Assembly: GCA_017444545.1 (NCBI GenBank)
Contig: JAFSWJ010000350.1
Location: 1-9,256 of the forward strand
Reading direction: 5' to 3'
Source of the DNA: Lachnospiraceae bacterium
GTDB lineage: Bacteria > Bacillota > Clostridia > Lachnospirales > Lachnospiraceae
DNA length: 9,256 nucleotides
Below, piece by piece: positions 1 through 5,165 of the stretch (position 1 is its first letter; every line of letters begins with the position of its first letter). Under the pieces are notes generated by a model that saw only the letters and a list, made by a program, of their open reading frames with translations, had not been told where the DNA came from and made no database searches. The translations under genes and the position numbers were made by a program.

Positions 1-1
1 T

Positions 2-319
2 GAGTGTCACGAGGTCACTGACAGATATCTTGATGAGATCCTGGGCGAACTTATTATGGAGCCCTACAGGCAGGGAACGATCATAAACGTGAACTTCCCG
101 GGCTGTCCCCTGGCTGATTGCGGGGGAGTCAAAAGAGACAGGGAGGTATCAAGGCTTGCCTACTACAAGGATCATTATAATGTGGTGGAAAAGCTTCCCG
201 ACGGAGGAGTAGAGGTCATGATAGAGGGTGTGCACGTGCCGGTGACCGAAAAAGGCACGGACTACGGAGCCATCCTTGAAAACTACGTTTCCGTCGGAAG
301 AGTACGCAACATAGTTTGA
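2..319 (+). CDS. surE: SurE-type 5'/3'-nucleotidase, C-terminal part (5' end outside window)
   Basis: The reading frame is already open at base 2 and gives 105 residues before the TGA at 317-319; the true start lies left of the window. SurE proteins are metal-dependent phosphatases that remove phosphate from nucleoside monophosphates in the cytoplasm. The part seen matches the SurE C-terminal half: an INVNFP strand (compare LNVNFP of the family) near visible residue 27, a region carrying arginines and a Tyr/Asp-rich stretch, then KGTDYGAILENYVSV near the end, which is the family's GTD...A...GYVS-type ending. The N-terminal metal-binding DD motif is not in the window, so activity cannot be judged. 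An internal ATG at 56 is not the start, because homology-like sequence continues upstream of it. The TGA stop overlaps a TGAATCAG repeat edge (317-324). Identification rests on motif memory and family context. Confidence 0.78.
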   Translation, partial: ECHEVTDRYLDEILGELIMEPYRQGTIINVNFPGCPLADCGGVKRDREVSRLAYYKDHYNVVEKLPDGGVEVMIEGVHVPVTEKGTDYGAILENYVSVGRVRNIV

Positions 320-396
320 ATCAGGGGGTGCACGGCGTCCGGTGGACGCCGGTTTTGCACCGACCGGAGCGGAGCGGAGACCGGTTCTCTGTTTCA
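317..396 (+). repeat. Interrupted copy of the GGGACGGTTCT repeat
   Basis: The left half of a repeat unit, TGAATCAGGGG, is at 317-327, starting on the surE stop codon. The right half, ACCGGTTCTCTGTTTCA, is at 380-396. Intact units elsewhere read TGAATCAGAGGGACGG followed directly by TTCTCTGTTTCA or a close variant. About 52 bases containing a GC-rich palindrome separate the two halves. The simplest reading is a unit split by an insertion or built from two decayed units; which one cannot be decided here. Confidence 0.45.
327..361 (+). terminator. GC-rich hairpin after surE, possible weak terminator
   Basis: An eight-base perfect inner stem pairs 333-340 (CGGCGTCC) with 344-351 (GGACGCCG) around a three-base loop. 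It is followed by GTTTT (352-356). A further six bases, GGTGCA (327-332) and TGCACC (356-361), can pair outside it, with a four-base bulge. It starts eight bases after the surE stop, where a transcription terminator is expected. The U-tract is only four bases long, so intrinsic termination would be weak. Confidence 0.42.
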
Positions 397-400
397 GTTT

Positions 401-525
401 TGAATCAGAGGGACGGTTCTCTGTGACAGTTTTGTTTCACGGGGACGGTTCTCTGTTTCATTTTTTGATCGCAACCCCGTGAAACGCCGGTGAATACCGG
501 TGTTACACAGAACCGTCCCCTGTTA
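401..525. repeat. REPIN/MITE-like composite repeat cluster, copy 1
   Basis: Three repeat units lie here: forward at 401-428 and 434-460, inverted at 503-525. Their exact 11-base cores are at 410-420, 442-452 and, inverted, 509-519. Between the converging units, 434-444 (GTTTCACGGGG) is the exact reverse complement of 475-485, and a small hairpin CCGGT-GAAT-ACCGG sits at 487-500. The interior resembles that of the cluster at 2747-2908 (a GATC, then CCCGTGAAACG, then TGAAT, then the inverted unit), so both are likely copies of one element. The right unit also encodes the C-terminus and stop of the minus-strand gene. Such arrays recall REP sequences mobilised by IS200-like (RAYT) transposases; no transposase is present here. 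Confidence 0.75.
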
Positions 526-1399
526 CGCGCTCATTGATATTTTCTGCGATAAAGTCCCACAATTCTGTGGTAGGTCTGGGGAGATAATGAATTCCGTCGG
601 CGGGGTCGATCTTTATCGATTGTGAATCGCTGACAAAGCCATACACATCTATCACTTCGATATCGTTCTTTTCGGCCCAGGCGACAAGCGATCTGTTGAA
701 GTTTTCCACCTTGTCATTTGTGTAATACCTGCTGTCATCATCGGAAAGATTCCCATCTTCCGTTGGACCCACCGTGCAGACGATGATCTTTTTGCCGGCT
801 GCAAGAAGCCCGTCATAATAAAGGTTGTAATTCTGAAAATCTCCGTTGTCATTGGCCCCCATGCAGGTGACCAGGACATCAAACTTATCCACCCCGTATC
901 TGGCAACGGCTTCGGCCATATAGGCAAATTTGCCGCCGTGCTTTGCGCTGACCATGATCCCGTCGCCGCTGTCAAAGGCGGACAGCTCATCATCGGAATC
1001 CGCAAACATGTCTATGGTCCTGGAATCCCCGATAAAAAGGATCCTTTGCGGACCCTCCGGCTCCTCCTTTGGGGCGTCATCCTTCAAAACATCATCCTTT
1101 GCTGCATCATCCTTCAAGACACCACCACTTGCCTCATCATCACCTGAAGCATCCTCCTGCACCGCAGGCTCCTTTGGCAAAACCATAACCGGATCCTCCG
1201 GCGTACTCTGCGTATCAGCCGCTCCGGCCGGATTTTCCGGCGTACCTGACTCCTGCTGCCCTGCATATGAAGAGACGGCTTCGGATCCGGTCCCGGCATT
1301 CCTTATCAGACTGACCGCCAGAATCATAACCGTGCACAAAAGCACCGCACACGCCGCTGACAGCACATATATCAGTATCCTGCTCTTTTTATCCTTCAT
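503..1399 (-). CDS. Membrane-anchored SGNH/GDSL-type hydrolase
   Basis: The protein has 298 residues from the ATG at 1399-1397. That start is chosen because GGAGG (minus strand, 1411-1407) lies seven bases upstream; an in-frame ATG at 1420 would add seven residues but overlaps no comparable site. Residues about 8-32 form one hydrophobic segment after a Lys-rich start, giving an anchor or signal with the rest outside the cell. Residues 35-117 are a low-complexity Ala/Glu/Asp/Pro linker with KDD tripeptides repeated at 97-108. The catalytic domain starts at 119 with ILFIGDSRT (block I, nucleophile Ser126), has Gly155-156 in a block II position, GAND (181-184, block III) and DGIH (268-271, block V Asp and His). 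All four SGNH landmarks are therefore present. The family includes esterases and acetyl-hydrolases of cell-wall glycans and lipids; the substrate is unknown. The gene converges on surE and diverges from the ClC gene. Confidence 0.82.
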   Translation of the reverse strand: MKDKKSRILIYVLSAACAVLLCTVMILAVSLIRNAGTGSEAVSSYAGQQESGTPENPAGAADTQSTPEDPVMVLPKEPAVQEDASGDDEASGGVLKDDAAKDDVLKDDAPKEEPEGPQRILFIGDSRTIDMFADSDDELSAFDSGDGIMVSAKHGGKFAYMAEAVARYGVDKFDVLVTCMGANDNGDFQNYNLYYDGLLAAGKKIIVCTVGPTEDGNLSDDDSRYYTNDKVENFNRSLVAWAEKNDIEVIDVYGFVSDSQSIKIDPADGIHYLPRPTTELWDFIAENINERVTGDGSV

Positions 1400-1446
1400 A
1401 ATAAAACCTCCGAAAATCATCTGAATGCCAAAAACATCCGGCTATC

Positions 1447-1455
1447 ATTGTATCA
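1447..1455 (-). promoter_or_regulatory. Extended -10 promoter for the SGNH hydrolase gene
   Basis: The minus strand reads TGATACAAT from 1455 to 1447, an extended -10 (TG-N-TACAAT, five of six bases of the consensus hexamer). No good -35 is found at 17 bases, which is common for extended -10 promoters. Initiation would fall near 1440, giving a leader of about 40 bases before the start at 1399. Confidence 0.45.
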
Positions 1456-1479
1456 GAAACAGGAGGCAAATAAAAACGG

Positions 1480-1508
1480 TTCCAAATGAAAAAAAGAAAG
1501 TGTATGAT
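1480..1508 (+). promoter_or_regulatory. Weak candidate promoter for the ClC gene
   Basis: TATGAT at 1503-1508 could be a -10 hexamer, with TTCCAA at 1480-1485 as a poor -35 and a 17-base spacer. Initiation would be near 1515, just upstream of the AAAGGAGG ribosome binding site at about 1516-1522. The very short leader and poor -35 make this tentative. Confidence 0.25.
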
Positions 1509-1529
1509 GTAGCAAAAGGAGGACTGTTC

Positions 1530-2741
1530 ATGAAAGTAAAACTTCCGATCTTTTGCGCCGTAACAGGCGCTTTGGCAGGGATAGTATTCTGGCTGTTTTT
1601 ATTCTTGATAAACAGGGGAACCTGGCTTTTGTGGGATCTGATACCCGGAAGGCTTTCGGGTTTTAAGGCATATCCTTTTATCCTTTGCACGGCAGGCGGC
1701 ATCATCATCGGGATCGTCAGGATGCTTTTGGGCGATTATCCTGAGGATATGATGACGGTCTTTCGGAAGCTGAAAAAGGAAAAAACCTATCCCTACAAAA
1801 AACTTCCAACCATCATCATATGCGCTCTGCTGCCGCTCATATTCGGCGCCTCCGTCGGACCGGAGGCTGGAATGGTGGGAGTCGTCGCGGCTCTTTGCTG
1901 CTTTGCGGCGGATGCGATGAAGCTTGCAAAGAACCGTTCGGAGGAATACTCCAGGATCGGAGCCGCCGCGATCCTTTCGGTGATATTCCGCTCGCCTCTC
2001 TTTGGTATCCTTGATGCCGGAGAAAACGAGGGCGAAGGCCCGGGCGGGACATCAAAGATAATCCTCTACTGCATCGCGACAGGCTCGGGCTTCGGATCCC
2101 TTTTTCTGATGAACACGATATTTATGAAGGTGTCGGAGGGATTTCCGTCATTTGATGCGATATCTGCCGGAGCAGCTGATTATCTGCTGTTTGTACCTTA
2201 TCTCCTGTGCGGCATCATACTCGGGGCCTTTTTTTCGGGATCCGAGTCTGTTTTTGAAAGGATAGGACACTCCATGCCTCCCGTTGCAGGCGAAACCATT
2301 GCCGGAGCGCTGCTTGGCGCCGTCGCATCCTTTCTTCCCGTGATCTGTTTTTCCGGCGAGGAGCAGATGGGTGTTCTCATCAGAGATTATGCAAAATACG
2401 CACCGCTTGCCATGATCGGCATGGCGTTTCTGAAGATAATAATGACGAACCTGTGTATCAGTCTCGGCCTGAAGGGAGGACATTTTTTCCCGCTGATCTT
2501 TTCGGCGGTATGCCTTGGCTACGGCACAGCTCTCCTCATCTTTCCGGGGGATGCAGCCCATGCAACTTTTGCCGCCGCCGTGGTTGCTGCGGGGACACTG
2601 GGCGTCACCATGAAAAAGCCTCTGGCGGTTTCCATGCTGCTGTTGTTGTGCTTCCCCGCATCTGCCCTTCTCTGGGTGGTGCCGGCATCCGCCCTTGCCT
2701 CCTGGGCCGGAATGAAGCTGACGGGAAAACAGCACGACTGA
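1530..2741 (+). CDS. ClC-family chloride channel/antiporter-like membrane protein
   Basis: The protein has 403 residues from the ATG at 1530, which follows AAAGGAGG by about seven bases. The frame is open back to 1425, but that extension is Lys/Arg-rich, has no ribosome binding site and is unlikely to be translated. It is a polytopic membrane protein with about ten or more hydrophobic segments (for example 5-27, 46-66, 93-118, 218-236, 255-275, 318-338, 345-390). Two ClC signatures are visible: GASVGPEAG at 106-114, where Glu112 sits at the gating-glutamate position of GREGP, and GGHFFP at 316-321, the GxFxP anion-site motif. The usual GSGIP motif seems replaced by GDYPED at 68-73. There are no C-terminal CBS domains. 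Members move Cl- or other anions, some as H+-coupled antiporters; which applies here cannot be read. The stop TGA begins a TGAATCA repeat-like edge. Confidence 0.85.
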   Translation: MKVKLPIFCAVTGALAGIVFWLFLFLINRGTWLLWDLIPGRLSGFKAYPFILCTAGGIIIGIVRMLLGDYPEDMMTVFRKLKKEKTYPYKKLPTIIICALLPLIFGASVGPEAGMVGVVAALCCFAADAMKLAKNRSEEYSRIGAAAILSVIFRSPLFGILDAGENEGEGPGGTSKIILYCIATGSGFGSLFLMNTIFMKVSEGFPSFDAISAGAADYLLFVPYLLCGIILGAFFSGSESVFERIGHSMPPVAGETIAGALLGAVASFLPVICFSGEEQMGVLIRDYAKYAPLAMIGMAFLKIIMTNLCISLGLKGGHFFPLIFSAVCLGYGTALLIFPGDAAHATFAAAVVAAGTLGVTMKKPLAVSMLLLLCFPASALLWVVPASALASWAGMKLTGKQHD

Positions 2742-2746
2742 ATCAT

Positions 2747-2908
2747 TGAATCAGAGGGACGGTTCTCTGTTACGCCGGAGTGAATCAGAGGGACGGTTCT
2801 CTGTGACAGTTTCGGGCTGTGATCCCGTGAAACGTGCATGAATCGCGGCGTCACAGAGAACCGTCCCTCTGATACAAAACTGTCACAGAGAACCGTCCCT
2901 CTGAAACA
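2747..2908. repeat. REPIN/MITE-like composite repeat cluster, copy 2 (large inverted repeat)
   Basis: Two forward units (about 2747-2773 and 2781-2810) face two inverted units (2851-2874 and 2881-2908). Exact cores are at 2756-2766, 2790-2800, 2857-2867 and 2889-2899. Bases 2786-2812 are a perfect 27-base inverted repeat of 2877-2903, and 2752-2770 matches 2853-2871 over 19 bases. The transcript could fold into a very long hairpin, separating the ClC gene from the next promoter; there is no U-tract, so ordinary intrinsic termination is not shown. The central part (GATC, CCCGTGAAACG, TGAATC, then the inverted unit) matches the cluster at 401-525. Confidence 0.85.
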
Positions 2909-2913
2909 TCTTC

Positions 2914-2941
2914 TTGCAAAGACGGGAAACTGTGCTATAAT
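2914..2941 (+). promoter_or_regulatory. Strong sigma-A-type promoter of the ABC transporter operon
   Basis: TTGCAA (2914-2919) and a perfect TATAAT (2936-2941) are separated by 16 bases, and TGC directly before the -10 makes it an extended -10. Initiation is expected near 2948. This is the best promoter in the window and lies six bases beyond the repeat cluster. Confidence 0.75.
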
Positions 2942-2949
2942 AACAGACG

Positions 2950-2965
2950 GTTAGCGCACACTAAC
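2950..2965 (+). promoter_or_regulatory. Palindromic operator-like site at the transcription start
   Basis: GTTAG (2950-2954) and CTAAC (2961-2965) form perfect five-base arms around a six-base centre, with a further matching G/C pair in the centre (GTTAGnGnnCnCTAAC). It sits right at the predicted start of transcription, where a TetR- or MarR-type repressor would block RNA polymerase. A 16-base dyad of this shape suits a dimeric repressor. The regulator is not encoded in this window. Confidence 0.5.
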
Positions 2966-2997
2966 AGAACTTGCTTTATATGATACGGAGGTTTTCA

Positions 2998-4446
2998 ATG
3001 AAGGGCAAAAGGATCATCATCACAGCTGCATCGGTTGCGGTGCTTGCGGCAGCGGGGCTGGTATTGACGGCATTCATAGGCGGGCCGAAAAAATACAGTA
3101 CCGGGACAGCCGATATAACGGATATATCAGAGGATGTGGATGCAACGGGGGACGTACACGGAATGGATAGCATGACCTACTATTCGGAAGTGACGGCCCC
3201 CGTAAATTATTTCAAACTGCAGGTCGGTGACGAAGTAAAAAAAGGTGAAAAGGCGGTGGGGTACGATCTCTACGATCTGACAGCCGTCTACGACAGGGCG
3301 GTTATCAGCTCAAAGGCTGCGGAAAACACCATGAACGGCCAGGTGAAGGCATCCGATACCAGCCAGGCAAAGTTCAACAAGGCAAAATCCGACATCGAGA
3401 TCTACAGGCAAAACTACGCTCTCTTCCGGCTGGCAAACGACTATGTGAACCAGGGCCAGTACCAGGAGAACTGGGACATAAGCTGCATCGCGGACGGCAT
3501 CAACAAGAATCTGGCACAAAAGAACGCCGAGCTTTCAAACAAGACGGTGGAGCTGCAAAACGCCCAGGCAAAACAGGATCAGGATGCCGTTGATTCCCTC
3601 ACGGATGATATAGAAAAGCTTAATAAGGACATCGCCAACCTGAACTCCGACCTTGCGGGACTTCCGCCCGCGTCACTGTCACCGGAGGAATACGCCCAGA
3701 CCGTCATAAACGGCAACTGGATGTCGGACATCATGAGGAACTGGACGGAGAGCACCACCTTAAAGAACACCTACGAAAACCAGATCTTAAACGAGTACCA
3801 GAAGGACCAGCTGCAAAACAACTTCGAGCTGTCCGAACTCGGGGTGGAAAATGCCGCCCAGGATCTTTCAAAGGGAAAGGCCGGAGTGAGCATCCTCTAT
3901 GACGGTATCGTAACGGAAAGCTTTATAGCCGACGGGTCAGTGGTCTCAAAGGGCGCTCCCCTGTTTGCGGTCGAAAGCAGCGATGACATGAAGGTTGATG
4001 TGGGGATCTCAAAATACGACATCGGCAAGATCGAAACGGGCCAAAGAGCCGAGATCGACATCGCGGGTAATAAATACGCCGGGAGCGTTTTCGAGATAAA
4101 ACGTTTTGCAGAGGCTTCGGATTCGGACAAGGCAAAGGTCACCGTATCGGTAAAGATAAATGAGCCTGACGACAAGGTATACATCGGACTTGAAGCGGAC
4201 GTGACCATTCACACAAGGGAACAGAAAGGCGTTCTCACCGTGCCCTCCGAAGGCGTCTATGCCGATGATGAAGGCGATTACTGCTATCTGATCCGGGGCG
4301 GAAAGGTGGCAAAGCAGTACATCACCACCGGCTCCGATTCCGGTGAAAGGGTGGAGGTCACGGGAGGCCTTGAAAAGGGAGATGTGGTGATAACCGACGC
4401 CATCACCGATGACAGCATAGGAAAGAGGGCGGAAAGCGCGGATTAA
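2998..4446 (+). CDS. HlyD/MacA-type membrane-fusion (adaptor) protein of an ABC exporter
   Basis: The protein has 482 residues. The ATG at 2998 is chosen because GGAGG at 2987-2991 precedes it by six bases; upstream TTG 2971 and ATG 2980 lack such a site. Residues 5-27 are a single uncleaved-looking membrane anchor with no lipobox Cys, leaving the bulk outside the cell. The layout is that of adaptor proteins: first lipoyl half at about 64-90 (TAPVNYFKLQVGDEVKKGE), a long alpha-helical hairpin at about 95-292 rich in Lys/Asp/Gln heptads, second lipoyl half at about 297-326 (YDGIVTESFIADGSVVSKG), beta-barrel at about 331-407, and a membrane-proximal domain at about 410-475 (LTVPSEGVY, GLEKGDVVI). 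In Gram-positive systems such as YknX this subunit assists an FtsX-type permease. It starts the operon, five bases before the ATPase gene. The substrate is not shown. Confidence 0.87.
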   Translation: MKGKRIIITAASVAVLAAAGLVLTAFIGGPKKYSTGTADITDISEDVDATGDVHGMDSMTYYSEVTAPVNYFKLQVGDEVKKGEKAVGYDLYDLTAVYDRAVISSKAAENTMNGQVKASDTSQAKFNKAKSDIEIYRQNYALFRLANDYVNQGQYQENWDISCIADGINKNLAQKNAELSNKTVELQNAQAKQDQDAVDSLTDDIEKLNKDIANLNSDLAGLPPASLSPEEYAQTVINGNWMSDIMRNWTESTTLKNTYENQILNEYQKDQLQNNFELSELGVENAAQDLSKGKAGVSILYDGIVTESFIADGSVVSKGAPLFAVESSDDMKVDVGISKYDIGKIETGQRAEIDIAGNKYAGSVFEIKRFAEASDSDKAKVTVSVKINEPDDKVYIGLEADVTIHTREQKGVLTVPSEGVYADDEGDYCYLIRGGKVAKQYITTGSDSGERVEVTGGLEKGDVVITDAITDDSIGKRAESAD

Positions 4447-4451
4447 AGACA

Positions 4452-5165
4452 ATGGCGGAAAAGAAAGTACTGATCGAATTTAAGGATGTATGCAAGAAAT
4501 ATGTCCAGGGCGAGCATGAATTCTATGCCTTGAAGGATGCGAACCTTTCAATAAACGAGGGTGAGATGGTGGTGATCCTGGGTCCCTCGGGAGCAGGCAA
4601 GAGCACCCTCTTAAACCTCCTTGGCGGCATGGACAGCGCATCCAGCGGGCATATATTTTTTGACGGAGAGGATCTGACCACCTATTCGGATAATAAACTC
4701 ACAAAGTACAGGGCCGAAAACGTGGGAGTCGTCTTTCAGTTCTACAACCTCATACCCACACTTACGGCCTACGAAAATGTGGCATTGATGAAGGATATCA
4801 AAAGCGATACCTCGGATCCGAAGGAGGCTCTGGCATCGGTGGGACTTGCGGATCACCTGCACCAGTTCCCGTCCCAGCTTTCCGGAGGCGAGCAGCAGCG
4901 TACCTCCATCGCCCGTGCCCTTGCAAAAAATCCCAGGCTCCTGCTCTGCGACGAACCCACGGGAGCCCTCGATACGGACACCGGAAAAGAGGTATTAAAG
5001 CTCCTCCAGGATATGAGCCGAAACAGGAAACGGACAGTGGTCATGGTGACCCACAACAGCTTTTTTGCGGATATCGCAGATACCGTGATCCGGGTCAAAC
5101 ACGGCGGTATCAGATCAATAGAACACAATGATGCACCAAAGGATGCGGACGAGGTGAACTGGTAA
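4452..5165 (+). CDS. ABC transporter ATP-binding protein (MacB/LolD type)
   Basis: The 237-residue length is typical of a stand-alone ATPase of the MacB/LolD/FtsE group. All nucleotide-binding motifs are intact: Walker A GPSGAGKST (44-52), Q-loop Gln96 in VVFQFYNLIPTLTAYENV, signature LSGGEQQR (143-150), Walker B LLLCDEP (163-169) with catalytic Glu168, D-loop GALD (171-174) and switch His201 in VTH. The Q-loop context with NLIPTLTA-ENV is characteristic of this subfamily. It is cytoplasmic, dimerises and powers the adjacent permease. The ATG at 4452 follows the previous stop by five bases and has only a weak ribosome binding site, suggesting translational coupling. Its TAA stop overlaps the permease start by one base (TAATG). 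Confidence 0.95.
   Translation: MAEKKVLIEFKDVCKKYVQGEHEFYALKDANLSINEGEMVVILGPSGAGKSTLLNLLGGMDSASSGHIFFDGEDLTTYSDNKLTKYRAENVGVVFQFYNLIPTLTAYENVALMKDIKSDTSDPKEALASVGLADHLHQFPSQLSGGEQQRTSIARALAKNPRLLLCDEPTGALDTDTGKEVLKLLQDMSRNRKRTVVMVTHNSFFADIADTVIRVKHGGIRSIEHNDAPKDADEVNW

Noticed and set aside
401..525. Possible CRISPR array, because short repeats recur
   Set aside because: Units occur in both orientations, with spacers of very unequal length and shared interior sequence, and no cas gene is present.
930..1424. 164-residue plus-strand open frame opposite the SGNH gene
   Set aside because: It is a Ser/Ala-rich shadow frame over a gene with intact catalytic motifs, and it has no ribosome binding site.
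1425..1529. N-terminal extension of the ClC protein or a short leader peptide from the ATG at 1486
   Set aside because: The extension has no ribosome binding site, while AAAGGAGG fits the ATG at 1530. The eight-codon ORF at 1486 has its nearest AGGAGG 19 bases away, which is too far.
2148..2735. 195-residue minus-strand open frame opposite the ClC gene
   Set aside because: Its composition is Cys/His/Arg/Gln-rich and resembles no family; the plus-strand frame has ClC motifs and a good start.
2747..2908. Classic intrinsic terminator for the ClC gene
   Set aside because: The hairpin potential is large, but no U-tract follows either strand's stem, so I annotate it only as a repeat element.
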